Shown here in pieces: positions 1 to 7,622 of a stretch of DNA of 64,000 nt (positions are counted from its first letter, which is position 1; each line of letters begins with the position of its first letter). The stretch is from Demequina pelophila (GTDB taxonomy: Bacteria > Actinomycetota > Actinomycetes > Actinomycetales > Demequinaceae), in the NCBI RefSeq assembly GCF_000971175.1, contig NZ_BBLY01000004.1, forward strand, positions 55,706 to 119,705, given 5' to 3'. A program made the translations under genes and the position numbers. The notes under the pieces were generated by a model. That model made no database searches, was not told where the DNA came from, and saw only the letters and a list, made by a program, of their open reading frames with translations.

Positions 1-320
1 GCGATCGCGGCGGCGGCGTGCGCCTCGTGCCAGGCGAGGCCGTCGGCGATTGCACGAGGCGAGGCGAGCGTCGCGCCGCCGGCGAGCCTCGAGGCGCGCG
101 AGCCGGCGAGCACGAGTGCTGGCATGAAACCGCTCATGGGCGTCGGGTGCTGCTCGAGGTCGATCGCTTGCACGTGCCACGTGTCGCCGCCGGCGTAGCC
201 GACGAGCACGTCGCCGGCGCTCGAGCCGGTGCAGACGCGCAGCAGGGGCCGGCCGGCGAGGCCGGCGACGGCGCTCACGCCGGGCGAGTGCTCGGCGACG
301 CGCGGGCAGCGATCAGGCAC
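1..320 (-). CDS. Hypothetical protein of the integrated element, 3' end outside the window
   Basis: My own translation of the minus strand gives an open frame from a GTG at 318-320 to the window edge, 106 codons without a stop. An in-frame TGA lies upstream of the GTG, and I see no earlier ATG or GTG. The product begins VPDRCPRVAEHSPG and contains GYAGGDTWHVQAIDL. It is the next gene in the direction of transcription after the prohead-protease-like gene, where phages usually place the major capsid gene, but I do not see capsid features in this part. Function unknown. Confidence 0.5.
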   Translation of the reverse strand, partial: MPDRCPRVAEHSPGVSAVAGLAGRPLLRVCTGSSAGDVLVGYAGGDTWHVQAIDLEQHPTPMSGFMPALVLAGSRASRLAGGATLASPRAIADGLAWHEAHAAAAI

Positions 321-583
321 GGCGCGGCCTCGTGAGCGCCCGCCGACGAGGCGTGCCGCAAGTCACGGCCCGCCGGCGGGGCGATTGAGAGCGATCCAGC
401 GAGGCCGACGCGAGGCCGGCGATCGCGGTCGCGATCGGGTCGAATCGGGCGGCATGGAGCGCGAGAGACTCCACGCGACGATCGCGGATTTCTTCCGCAG
501 AAGAGAGCGGGTGAGAGAAGATGGAAAGCGGGAGGGGTCTTCCTTGGTCTCCCGAGAAAACGCGGGCGGGGGCGTCGCGCCGG

Positions 584-1501
584 CTAGCCGACATGGTCGA
601 ACCGTCCGAACGTACGAACGTACGAGCTCGACGTCGAGCCGGCTCGACGCTCGTCGCGCTGCTGCTGCTCGCGCTGCTTCGCCCGCCATGCTTCGACCTC
701 GGCCTCGCGCTCGGCGGGGCGACGCTCACGCGTGGCACGGGTCGCAGCGCCGTACGCGCATGTCTCGAGCGGCGCTAGTGATACCTCGAGCACAGGTGCA
801 GCGCCGGCCCGGTAGATCGACCCGGTAGGGCCGGCGTCGGCCGATCGCTCGCCGATCGTGGTGATGCTCGAGCCGATCGCGCCGACGTCGATCGCGCGCA
901 GCAGCGCGCGCAGCCTCGGCCCAACGATCGTGAGGTTGATCCAGGTGCGCAAGTGACCTGGCTCGACGTCGAACACTGTCACGTGCCCGATTGGCTGCCG
1001 GCGATCGTGTCGCCAGTAGGCCGGCAGGTCGTGCAGCGCGTTGACGAGCGGGGTGCCCTTGTGCGTCACCATGCGCGGGCCGGGGTCGATCCCGGTGCGC
1101 ACGGCCTCGGCGGCGCGGTGCGCGATCGGCTCAGGCTCGAACACGTGACGCGGGACCGGCGTGCACCTGACCGTGGTCGAGTCGTGCGACCAGCGGGTGT
1201 GACCGGGCCAGCCGAGCAGCCTCAGGCGATCGTGCAAGCGCTGCGCAGCGTAGTGCTCGACGTCGCCGCGCAGCTCGAGTGCCTCACGCTGCCAGGCCGG
1301 CGCGGTCGGGTCGATCGACCAGGCGGCGACGAGCATGTCGACGGCCTCAGCCGGCTCGAGGCCGGCCGGCAACAGTGCGGCCGTGCGCTCGATCGCGTAC
1401 AGCGCGCGCAGCGTGCCGCCGTCGAGGCCGGCGCATACCGTGGCGCGGCTCGTCTCGTCGAGGCGGTGCCAGGCGTCGCCGGCGGCCTCGATCGCACTCA
1501 T
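584..1501 (-). CDS. Probable HK97-type prohead protease (peptidase U35-like)
   Basis: 305 aa. The segment around residues 160-175 (AYWRHDRRQPIG) looks like the 'H-D....PIG' motif of prohead proteases. GAIGSSITTIG at 208-217 and VLEVSLAP at 237-244 match the serine and 'EVSL.P' motifs. The candidate triad is H165, S211 or S212, and E239; the spacings are close to those I recall for HK97 gp4. Residues 1-140 are an N-terminal region of unknown role, and the C-terminus (255-295) is a charged, Q/R-rich tail, as in scaffold-protease proteins. The start ATG overlaps the stop of the upstream gene (ATGA at 1498-1501), so the two are translationally coupled. The family call is mine from motifs only; a structure prediction would settle it. 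Confidence 0.58.
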   Translation of the reverse strand: MSAIEAAGDAWHRLDETSRATVCAGLDGGTLRALYAIERTAALLPAGLEPAEAVDMLVAAWSIDPTAPAWQREALELRGDVEHYAAQRLHDRLRLLGWPGHTRWSHDSTTVRCTPVPRHVFEPEPIAHRAAEAVRTGIDPGPRMVTHKGTPLVNALHDLPAYWRHDRRQPIGHVTVFDVEPGHLRTWINLTIVGPRLRALLRAIDVGAIGSSITTIGERSADAGPTGSIYRAGAAPVLEVSLAPLETCAYGAATRATRERRPAEREAEVEAWRAKQREQQQRDERRAGSTSSSYVRTFGRFDHVG

Positions 1502-1803
1502 GCGCCGGCCTCGTCGAGCTCGAGGACAACGCGCAGCCGGTCGAGCCGGCCGCGCCGCTCGACGGCCGTGCGCAGCGCGAGGCGCACGAGCGCACGGGAC
1601 GGCAGGCCGCCACGCCGGGCCGCGCTGCGCGCCTCGTGCGCGGCGGCCTCGATCGCTGCCAGGTGAGCGCGCAGCGTCGCGCGGCTCGTCGGCTCAGGGA
1701 CGGCGAGCAGCCGGTCGACGTCCGACACGAGTGCGACGAGCGCCTCGAGCGCCCGGTCGTCTCGAGCGCCGGCCTCGGCGGGATGGATCGCGGTACGCGG
1801 CAT
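1498..1803 (-). CDS. Hypothetical element protein coupled to the protease-like gene
   Basis: 101 aa from ATG at 1801-1803, preceded by a good ribosome site (GAGAGAGG about 8 nt upstream). A longer frame starting at 1875 exists but lacks this site. The product is Ala/Arg-rich and looks helical (EALVALVSDVDRLLAV, LRAHLAAIEAAAHEARSAARR), with a basic C-terminal half. No family recognised. Its stop overlaps the next start, so it is probably produced in step with the protease-like protein; a small head-assembly or DNA-packaging role is possible but is inference. Confidence 0.62.
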   Translation of the reverse strand: MPRTAIHPAEAGARDDRALEALVALVSDVDRLLAVPEPTSRATLRAHLAAIEAAAHEARSAARRGGLPSRALVRLALRTAVERRGRLDRLRVVLELDEAGA

Positions 1804-1853
1804 GACGGCGGCCTCTCTCGGATCGCGTGCAGTGACGACGATGCGGGGGCGCG

Positions 1854-2093
1854 CTAGCGGTCGCGGCGGGGGCACCTATGCCGCCCACGGTACGTCGCCA
1901 TGGTCTCCCGCGCCAGAGGCAAGCCGGCTACGCCGACGAGCACGACGCCGGGCTGCCCGACTGCTCGCCTGCTCAGGCGACCACAGACTGCGGGAGCAGG
2001 CTCAGCAACTCGAGCAGTACGGCGGTCGTCGCCTACCAAGGCGACCCGACGCGCGACCGTTCCACGGTCGCCGTGGTCGACGTAGGAGACCAC
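1854..2093 (-). CDS. Possible small hypothetical protein, first gene of the left operon
   Basis: 79 aa if the GTG at 2091-2093 is used (VVSYVDHGDRGTVARR...). It is co-directional with the downstream pair and ends 50 nt before it. There is no ribosome site, but a TATTTT hexamer lies four bases upstream, so a short or leaderless transcript is possible. Codon third positions are less GC-rich than in its neighbours. Treat as tentative. Confidence 0.35.
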   Translation of the reverse strand: MVSYVDHGDRGTVARRVALVGDDRRTARVAEPAPAVCGRLSRRAVGQPGVVLVGVAGLPLARETMATYRGRHRCPRRDR

Positions 2094-2307
2094 AAACAAA
2101 ATAGGAGTAGTGGGCGGTGGGCTATCCCCTTAAGGGGTCCGCCCGCCAGCCTGCCTGCCCGCCCATCCGCCCACTGCGCTATATCCCCTGCTAAATGTCG
2201 TGTAGCGGTCGCCCGCCCATCCGCCCATCTTAAAGGTAATGGGCAGGTAAAATCGGGGCCGTTTTCTGTTGCGTAAATACCCTTTCGGCCCGTCGCCGCC
2301 GGGCATG
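2094..2307. repeat. AT-richer intergenic region with direct repeats and a palindrome; candidate origin or promoter region
   Basis: The gap between the two leftward operons of the element is clearly richer in A and T than its surroundings. It holds two identical 17-bp direct repeats, GCCCGCCCATCCGCCCA at 2157-2173 and 2211-2227 (54 bp apart), a perfect palindrome CCCCTTAAGGGG at 2126-2137, and related TGGGCGG and CCGCCCA words. The same TAGTGGGCGG word recurs at 5733-5742 in the regulator intergenic region. Iteron-like repeats in an AT-rich patch between replication and morphogenesis operons suit a replication origin or the promoter of the left operon. Confidence 0.5.
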
Positions 2308-2345
2308 GATCGACCCCCGTGACGGCTCGGTCACGGGGGTCGATC
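2308..2345 (-). terminator. Strong hairpin downstream of the replication operon
   Basis: A perfect 16-bp inverted repeat (arms 2308-2323 and 2330-2345, 6-nt loop) lies 91 nt past the stop of the 170-aa gene. The stem contains CGACCCCCGTGAC. There is no long T tract, so it may act as a hairpin-only terminator, or as a binding site for a dimeric protein next to the repeat region. Confidence 0.55.
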
Positions 2346-2435
2346 GCGGGGTCGGTCAGGCTGCTCGGCTCGGCCAATCGGGGTGCAGGATTGCGGCCCC
2401 TGCGATGTCCTCGGCGCGCTCGTGCCGTGCGCGGT

Positions 2436-2948
2436 TCATGGCCGGTACTCGCATCCGTGGGCGACGTCGTGCACGTCGGTGAGGCGGTCGAGCACGTGGT
2501 GCGCGTATGCGAGGGCGCGGGCGAGCGGCTGCGTTGCGTCGCCGGCGTCGCGCAGGCCGTCGACGACGAGCCTGATGAGGGCGAGCGCGTGGTCGACGTT
2601 CGCCGGCGTCGCGTCGAATCCGTCGATCAGTCGTGCCCGCTGCTGCGCGAGGTCGAAGAATGCGACCGGGTCGGCGTCGTGACGGAGCTGCTCGGCCTCG
2701 AGCCATTCAAGGCCGGTACGGGTGATCCTGTGGCGTGTGACGCCGGCGACGTCGAGGCGGTCGACGAGGTTGAGGTCGAGCAGCGTGTGCAGTTCGTCGT
2801 CGATGCCTGTGAGGTCGTCGCCGAGCGTGGCCTCGAGGCACGCCCAGGTGCACGGGTCGCCGGCCGCAGTCGGGCCGTCTCCGTGGTCGGCGTGTGACAG
2901 GTGGTCGGCGAGCGTTCTGAGCATGGTGCGCGGTACGGGTCGAATCAT
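2436..2948 (-). CDS. Winged-helix-like hypothetical protein, last gene of the replication operon
   Basis: 170 aa. ATG at 2946-2948 follows GAGAGGAAC and starts 23 bp after the ATPase stop. The N-terminal half (LRTLADHLSH... ELHTLLDLNLVDRLDVAGVTRHRITRTGLEWLEAEQ) looks like a winged helix and resembles the C-terminal segment of the ATPase next door. The C-terminal half is helical (AQQRARLIDGFDATPANVDHALALIRLVVDGLRDAG). It may help the ATPase or bind the origin; no family is recognised with confidence. Confidence 0.72.
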   Translation of the reverse strand: MIRPVPRTMLRTLADHLSHADHGDGPTAAGDPCTWACLEATLGDDLTGIDDELHTLLDLNLVDRLDVAGVTRHRITRTGLEWLEAEQLRHDADPVAFFDLAQQRARLIDGFDATPANVDHALALIRLVVDGLRDAGDATQPLARALAYAHHVLDRLTDVHDVAHGCEYRP

Positions 2949-2971
2949 GGTGAGGTTCCTCTCGTGGTGGG

Positions 2972-4360
2972 TCAGTCCTCGCCGGCGTCGTGGGCGGCGA
3001 GGCGTGCCCGGCCGAGGCTCGTGAGCGCATACAACTTGGTACGGCCGGCGCGGCGGCCCTCGTCGTCGACGAGGCGCGCGTCGACCGCGTCGCGGCGCGC
3101 TGCCAGGTACGCCGCGCCGACGTCGCCGTTCGGCTCGACGTTGAGCGAACGCCGGGCGAGTTCCTTGTTCGTGAGCGGGCCGACGGCGTCGGCGAGCGTG
3201 CGCAGGATCTTGTCGACATTGCCCTCGAGGCCGGCGTCGGGCAGCGGTGCGGACGCGGGCCGCGAGTCGACGTCGTGCCATGTGGCGCGGTGCACGGCAA
3301 GCGACGTGACGGGCCGGTCAAGGTAGTCGCGCAGTTCCGTCTCGACGACGGCAAACTCGACGTCGATCGTCCAACGATCGCCCTGCGGGTGATCCCGAAA
3401 CTTCTCGGCCTTGATCGTCACGCGCCGAGCGTCGCCGTCGCGCGTGACCTCGAGCAGCGCGTCGGGCGTGTCGCGAATCGCCGTCGACCCGCGAAACGTG
3501 CCGTTGCGGTTCGCGTGGTGCACGGTCCACGCGGCGCGACGTGCGGCCTTGAACCGCTCGAGGGTCGCGAGAACGGTCGTCATCTGACTCGAGTTCTCGT
3601 CGGCTGCGCCGCGCACGCGGGCGAGCGTATCGACGACGACGAGGCCGACGTCGTGCTCGTCGGCGACCTCGAGCAGCGCGTCGACGTCGGGACCGTCCGC
3701 GTAGAAGTCCGGCGCGATCGTCTCGACGAGCAGGTACCCGTCGAGCAGCTCGGCCGTCACCGAGTTCGCCGTGCACCATGCGAGCACGCGCGCGAGCAGA
3801 CTGCGCGAGCCTTCGGTCGTCACGTACAGCACGGGCCGCCGCTCAGGTACGTCGAACAGGCCGAGCGCTTTCCGGCCGGTCGCGAGGGCGAGCATCACGG
3901 CGAGCACAATGAACGACTTGAACGACCCGCCGGCACCTGCCACGACGGCCGTCTGATCGGGATACACGAGCCGGTCGACGACCGGCGTCACGGGCGTCGC
4001 GAACCGCTCGCGCAACGTGGCGAAGTCGAACAGGCCGTCGGCCATGCGCTCGGCCTGCACGCCGCCGGCCTGCACCCGCTCGAGCGCCTCGGCGACCTGT
4101 TGCGCGGCCGACTTGACGAGCGCGGCCGTCACAGGGTCGGCGTTGAACTGTGCGCCGGGCGTGTTGAGCCAATGACGTACCTCGGTCGGTATGCCGAGCC
4201 GGTCGATCGCGAGCCGGCGCGCGGCCGCGTGTGGCGACTCGAGGTCGTCGTCGCCGGGATCAGGCTCACGCTCCTCGAGGGCCGCCGCGACCTCGTCGGG
4301 GGTCGCCGGCGGGTGAATCTGCTCGAGGCCGGCGTCGCCGTCGTTGTTGTTGCTGGTCAT
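2972..4360 (-). CDS. RepA-like AAA ATPase / replicative helicase of the element
   Basis: 462 aa from ATG at 4358-4360, which overlaps the prim-pol stop (ATGA). Walker A is GAGGSFKS at 142-149, the form typical of RepA/RSF1010-type hexameric helicases (AAA_25). Walker B is VGLVVVDTLAR at 238-248, followed by SSQMTTVLATLERF and VHHANRNGTFRGSTAIRDTPDALL, as in RecA-fold helicases. The C-terminal 80 residues look like a winged helix. With the coupled prim-pol this forms a helicase-primase pair for autonomous replication of the excised element. The longer frame starting at 4558 runs into the neighbouring gene and is not credible. Confidence 0.85.
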   Translation of the reverse strand: MTSNNNDGDAGLEQIHPPATPDEVAAALEEREPDPGDDDLESPHAAARRLAIDRLGIPTEVRHWLNTPGAQFNADPVTAALVKSAAQQVAEALERVQAGGVQAERMADGLFDFATLRERFATPVTPVVDRLVYPDQTAVVAGAGGSFKSFIVLAVMLALATGRKALGLFDVPERRPVLYVTTEGSRSLLARVLAWCTANSVTAELLDGYLLVETIAPDFYADGPDVDALLEVADEHDVGLVVVDTLARVRGAADENSSQMTTVLATLERFKAARRAAWTVHHANRNGTFRGSTAIRDTPDALLEVTRDGDARRVTIKAEKFRDHPQGDRWTIDVEFAVVETELRDYLDRPVTSLAVHRATWHDVDSRPASAPLPDAGLEGNVDKILRTLADAVGPLTNKELARRSLNVEPNGDVGAAYLAARRDAVDARLVDDEGRRAGRTKLYALTSLGRARLAAHDAGED

Positions 4361-5172
4361 GCTGCGCGTCCTCCTGTGGTGCGTCGTGCTGAGGCGAGCG
4401 TCGTGTCGACCTCGCGCTGCTCGAGGCCGGCGGCGAGGCCGGCGCTCGTGAGTCGTGCGACCTCGCCGGCGGTGGGGTACATGGGCCATAGGCGGCACGC
4501 GGCCCAGTACAGCGCCGCGTTCCGGTTGCCTTCGACGGCCCGGGCGACATGCCGGCACAGGCCGTCGACCTTGCGGTCGCGTGCGTTGCCGTCGAGCCTC
4601 GTCGGCAGTTCGCGGGGCTGCGCCGGCGGCGGCTGCTCGAGCCGACGCTCAGCTCGTCGAGGTAGCGCGACGACGGGCTGCGCCGGGTCGAGCCACCTGT
4701 ACGGGTCGCCCGTGAGCGGGTGAGGCGACGGCGGCGCGATCACGTACCCGTGAACCTTCACGTCGACGCCGGGCACGCCGAGCGACTTCTCGAGCCTCGT
4801 GCCCGTGAGTGGCTGCCACGGCTCAGGCGGCCGCATGTACCAGGCGTGCATGCCGCCGTCGCCTCGGCCTGACAGGCTCGCCCACGTGCGCGGCAGGCTG
4901 CCGAGCGCCTGACTCAACGCCGCGAACGTGCCGCCGTTGCGCGGGTCGACGTCGAGCACGACGTGCGTCGGCGGGATCACGAGGCCGACGAGCGCCGCCG
5001 GCCAACGCTGCCACCATTCCGCGATCGTCGCGAGGTCGGTCGTCGCATCCTTGTGCCCGTGGCGAAGGTACGGCGCTTTCGCGTCGTCGCCGGCCTCGCG
5101 GCACGGGTGCACGAGCCAGCCGGCAGCGGCGTATTCGAACGCGGCGTCGAGCAGGTCGGACGGGCGCGTCAT
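4357..5172 (-). CDS. Bifunctional DNA primase/polymerase (prim-pol), N-terminal type
   Basis: 271 aa from ATG at 5170-5172. The prim-pol domain covers most of the first 190 residues: LLDAAFEYAAAGWLVHPCR, then VVLDVDPRNGG with metal ligands D74 and D76, then the SGRGDGGMHAWY motif with H109. It should lay primers at the element's origin for the neighbouring helicase. It overlaps its upstream small gene and its downstream ATPase by four bases each (ATGA), so the stoichiometry is probably set by coupling. Confidence 0.87.
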   Translation of the reverse strand: MTRPSDLLDAAFEYAAAGWLVHPCREAGDDAKAPYLRHGHKDATTDLATIAEWWQRWPAALVGLVIPPTHVVLDVDPRNGGTFAALSQALGSLPRTWASLSGRGDGGMHAWYMRPPEPWQPLTGTRLEKSLGVPGVDVKVHGYVIAPPSPHPLTGDPYRWLDPAQPVVALPRRAERRLEQPPPAQPRELPTRLDGNARDRKVDGLCRHVARAVEGNRNAALYWAACRLWPMYPTAGEVARLTSAGLAAGLEQREVDTTLASARRTTGGRAA

Positions 5173-5336
5173 GACGGGCGACCGTGGTGATCGGGTACCG
5201 TACCGAGTGCAGCGACCGCGTACAGGCTGTTCGACTGCCGTCCTACGGGATTCGACTCGACGATCGGCGTCCAAACCTCTCGAGTCTCGCCCCTGCCGGC
5301 CTCGCCCGGCGGGGGCGTTCCTGTGTCCGGCCTCAT
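5169..5336 (-). CDS. Small protein (55 aa) inside the replication operon
   Basis: MRPDTGTPPPGEAGRGETREVW... with no known domain. The gene call rests on layout: its ATG (5334-5336) overlaps the excisionase-like stop as ATGA, and its stop overlaps the prim-pol start as ATGA (5169-5172). Two such junctions in one short frame are unlikely by chance. Pro/Gly-rich N-terminus, no signal peptide or membrane segment. Function unknown. Confidence 0.62.
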   Translation of the reverse strand: MRPDTGTPPPGEAGRGETREVWTPIVESNPVGRQSNSLYAVAALGTVPDHHGRPS

Positions 5337-5674
5337 GCGACGGCCACGCCGTGACGCTCGAGCACGGCGATCGCGGCCGAGTTGCCTGCGCGCGCGGCGT
5401 CGATCGTCTTGTACGACACGACCGCGACCTGCTCGTCGATCCACGCGGCGACGTCGTCACGGCGGTATCGAACGTTGCGCCCGATGCGCAGCGACGCCGG
5501 GCCGTTCTCGCGGGTGCTGCGCCACTTGTAGAGGGTCGGCACGGCGATACCCGTCTCGACCGCGACCTGTTCGATCGTCATGAGTTCCGGCCACGCGTGG
5601 CGCGGCGTGCCAAGCGCCGGCTCGGGCCTAGGGTCGAGTTCGACGTCGGCGACTGCCGTAGGTGAGAGGGTCAT
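5333..5674 (-). CDS. Excisionase / AlpA-like helix-turn-helix protein
   Basis: 113 aa. Residues 32-84 (MTIEQVAVETGIAVPTLYKWRSTRENGPASLRIGRNVRYRRDDVAAWIDEQ) are a MerR/AlpA-type winged HTH typical of excisionases and phage directionality factors ('GR.VRYRR.DV..W'). A 31-residue N-terminal arm precedes it; an internal ATG at 5579-5581 could give only the DNA-binding part. It is the first gene of the replication operon and diverges from the XRE regulator. Such proteins help the integrase excise the element and may also regulate the operon. Confidence 0.8.
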   Translation of the reverse strand: MTLSPTAVADVELDPRPEPALGTPRHAWPELMTIEQVAVETGIAVPTLYKWRSTRENGPASLRIGRNVRYRRDDVAAWIDEQVAVVSYKTIDAARAGNSAAIAVLERHGVAVA

Positions 5675-5787
5675 TGGCCTAGTCCGTTCTGCCTGATCGA
5701 CAGTCGCGATCAGGCGAGTCGGACTATACGCCTAGTGGGCGGCGGTGTGCTAGTCCTTTTCGCCTGCGTGTCGGATACCGTGGCGGG
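5675..5787. promoter_or_regulatory. Divergent control region between excisionase and XRE regulator
   Basis: A 113-bp intergenic region with several dyads. GCCTGATCG (5691-5699) pairs with CGATCAGGC (5707-5715). TAGTCCG (5680-5686) is inverted as CGGACTA (5720-5726), and TAGTCC recurs at 5751. ACTATACG at 5723-5730 could supply a -10 element. TACCGT at 5776-5781 lies six bases before the XRE GTG start and probably drives a leaderless transcript. The symmetry suits a repressor-controlled lysogeny-type switch. Confidence 0.55.
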
Positions 5788-6321
5788 GTGACTGAGGCGA
5801 CGGGCGAGCAGTGGGGGCGGCGATTCGAGGCAGGCGTCGGTGCGCGCATTCGTGCGCTGCGCGAGGCGCGCGGCCTCTCGACGACCGCGCTCGCCGACGG
5901 CATGACGCGCCTCGGCGTGCCTGTGAATCAGTCGACGATGTCGAAGTACGAACGCGGCGTCATCGGGATCGGCCTCGCGCAGCTCACGGCGGCGGCCGTG
6001 GTGCTCGAAACGTCGCCGGCGGTGCTGCTCGTCGACCTCGAGGCCGACGAGGTCGAAGTCGCGCCGGGCCGGTTCGCCGGCGTGGTCGACGCGGTCGAAT
6101 GGTGGGCGGGCCGGCAGACGTTGCCGGCGGCCGCGTACTCGCTCGAGCATGCCGTCGGGCCGCTCGTGCTGCTGCGTCAACGTGCCGAACTGCTCGCGGT
6201 CGCGGTGCGTCTCGCCGGCGTCAACGACGAGGTTGCGGACGCGGCTCAGGCGCACGTGCCCAAGGTCGACGCACAACTCGCGGCGCACAGGTGGCAGCCG
6301 GCGGTCGGCGACGATGCCTAG
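5788..6321 (+). CDS. XRE-family transcriptional regulator of the element
   Basis: 177 aa from GTG at 5788. Residues 13-70 form a Cro/CI-type HTH (GARIRALREARGLSTTALADGMTRLGVPVNQSTMSKYERGVIGIGLAQLTAAAVVL). The rest is helical and of unknown role. It diverges from the excisionase operon across a dyad-rich region and overlaps the integrase start by 8 bp. Probable master repressor keeping the element quiescent while allowing integrase expression. Confidence 0.8.
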   Translation: MTEATGEQWGRRFEAGVGARIRALREARGLSTTALADGMTRLGVPVNQSTMSKYERGVIGIGLAQLTAAAVVLETSPAVLLVDLEADEVEVAPGRFAGVVDAVEWWAGRQTLPAAAYSLEHAVGPLVLLRQRAELLAVAVRLAGVNDEVADAAQAHVPKVDAQLAAHRWQPAVGDDA

Positions 6322-7465
6322 GCCGCCGCTGCCGGTCGGTGGTTGGGGTCGGATCACGACGACGAGCGACGCCGGCGAGCATGTCGCGGTGGCCCGGTTC
6401 CGCGACCACGACGGGCGTACGCGGGTCGTGACGGCGTCGGGCCGGTCGCGATCGGCTGCCGAGGCCGAGCTGCTGCGCCGGCTGCGCGAGCGGTCGCGCG
6501 CCGGCGGGCGCGACGTGTCCTCGAGCACGAGGGTCGACGAACTCGCGCGCGTGTGGCTCGCCGAGGTCGACGAGTCCGATCGCGCGCACTCGACGATCGT
6601 GAGGTACCGGCTCGCGGTGCGCCGGCACGTCGTGCCCAGGCTCGGCGGCCTGCGCGTGTCGGAGGTCACGACAGCGCGCGTCGACCGGGCGCTGCGCGAC
6701 ATTGCCGACGACGTCGGGCCGGCGACGGCGCGCCTCGCGCGCACGTGCCTGTCGAACATGTTCGGACTCGCGGCCCGGCACGACGCGATCGTCGCGAACC
6801 CGGTACGCGAGGCGAGGACGATCGCGCCGACGCGGGCCGAGCCTCGAGCACTCGACGCCGACGAGGTCCGTGAGCTGCGCGCAGCGGTGCGCGCCGACGA
6901 CTACGCGGTCGCCTGCGACCTGCCGCTGCTCGTCGATCTGCTGCTCGCGACGGGCTGCCGGGTCGGCGAGGTGCTCGCGCTGCGCTGGTCCGACGTCGAC
7001 CTCGAGGTCGGGCACGTGACGATCGACGGGACGGTCGTGCGAACTGCCGGCGGCCTCGTGCGGCAGGAGCGCACCAAAGGCGGCCGCGCGCGCGTCCTCG
7101 TGCTGCCGCCGCGCATCGTCGCGACGCTGCTCGAGCGCCGGGTCGACGGGCTGCCTTCGCCCGTGATCCTGCCGGCCGTGACGATGGGGTACCGCGAAGT
7201 CACGACGGTCAACAAGCAATGGCGATCGTTCCGTCGACGCGACGCCGAGCGCGAGGTGGCCGCCGGCAGGCCGGCGCGGTTCGACGACCTCAAGTTGCAC
7301 ACGCTGCGCAAGACGGTCGCGACGCGCCTCGAGCGCGACGGCGGCCTCGAGGCCGCTGCCGAGCAGTTGGGGCACGCCGGCGTCGCGGTCACGGCGAGGC
7401 ACTACGTCGAGCGCGCGGTGCTCGCGGCCGATCAGTCGGCCGTGCTCGACACGCTGCTCGAGTAG
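6314..7465 (+). CDS. int: Tyrosine recombinase (phage-type integrase)
   Basis: 383 aa from ATG at 6314-6316. Residues 70-170 are the SAM-like core-binding domain. The catalytic domain has R216 (GCRVGEVLALRW), K255 (TKGGRAR), H329/R332 (LHTLRKTVATRL), H354 (LGHAGV) and nucleophile Y364 (TARHYVE), a complete set. It ends 84 bp from the 3' end of tRNA-Lys and points at it, the usual arrangement for elements integrated in tRNA genes. A longer frame from 6149 overlaps the XRE gene and is not needed. Confidence 0.93.
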   Translation: MPRPPLPVGGWGRITTTSDAGEHVAVARFRDHDGRTRVVTASGRSRSAAEAELLRRLRERSRAGGRDVSSSTRVDELARVWLAEVDESDRAHSTIVRYRLAVRRHVVPRLGGLRVSEVTTARVDRALRDIADDVGPATARLARTCLSNMFGLAARHDAIVANPVREARTIAPTRAEPRALDADEVRELRAAVRADDYAVACDLPLLVDLLLATGCRVGEVLALRWSDVDLEVGHVTIDGTVVRTAGGLVRQERTKGGRARVLVLPPRIVATLLERRVDGLPSPVILPAVTMGYREVTTVNKQWRSFRRRDAEREVAAGRPARFDDLKLHTLRKTVATRLERDGGLEAAAEQLGHAGVAVTARHYVERAVLAADQSAVLDTLLE

Positions 7466-7590
7466 GCGAAAACGTCGAGTTTCCGTCGAGTTCGACCTCG
7501 CGAACCTCAAGGCGCTTCGAACCAACCGCCTATTTACCAGGGGTGATAGTGGGCCCCGTGGGGCTCGAACCCACGACCTACGGATTAAAA
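7466..7590. other. Probable attachment site (attR-like junction) at the tRNA-Lys 3' end
   Basis: The element boundary should lie in the 3' half of tRNA-Lys (7550-7590), the usual target of tyrosine integrases. The 84 bp between integrase stop and tRNA contain TTCGAACC (7517-7524) and GTCGAGTTTCCGTCGAGTT, short repeats that may be arm-type integrase sites. The matching direct repeat should be left of this window, so the core cannot be defined here. Confidence 0.5.
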
Positions 7591-7622
7591 GTCCGCTGCT
7601 CTACCAACTGAGCTAGAGGCCC
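7550..7622 (-). tRNA. tRNA-Lys (anticodon TTT)
   Basis: Read on the minus strand: acceptor GGGCCTC pairs with the 3' GGGGCCC (one G-U), D-arm CTCAGTTGGTAGAG, anticodon loop CTTTTAA between CGGA/TCCG stem strands, T-arm GTGGGTTCGAGCCCCAC, discriminator A. CCA is not encoded. It is the integration target of the element on its 3' side, and its 5' part overlaps the vanZ-like reading frame. Confidence 0.95.

Noticed and set aside
2033..2377. Open frame of 114 codons on the minus strand
   Set aside because: It runs through the hairpin and the AT-rich direct-repeat region, with no ribosome site and odd composition.
1..7622. Actinomycete integrative conjugative element (AICE)
   Set aside because: Prim-pol and tRNA integration fit, but no FtsK-like transfer gene is visible and a prohead-protease-like gene is present. 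It cannot be excluded because the left part is missing.
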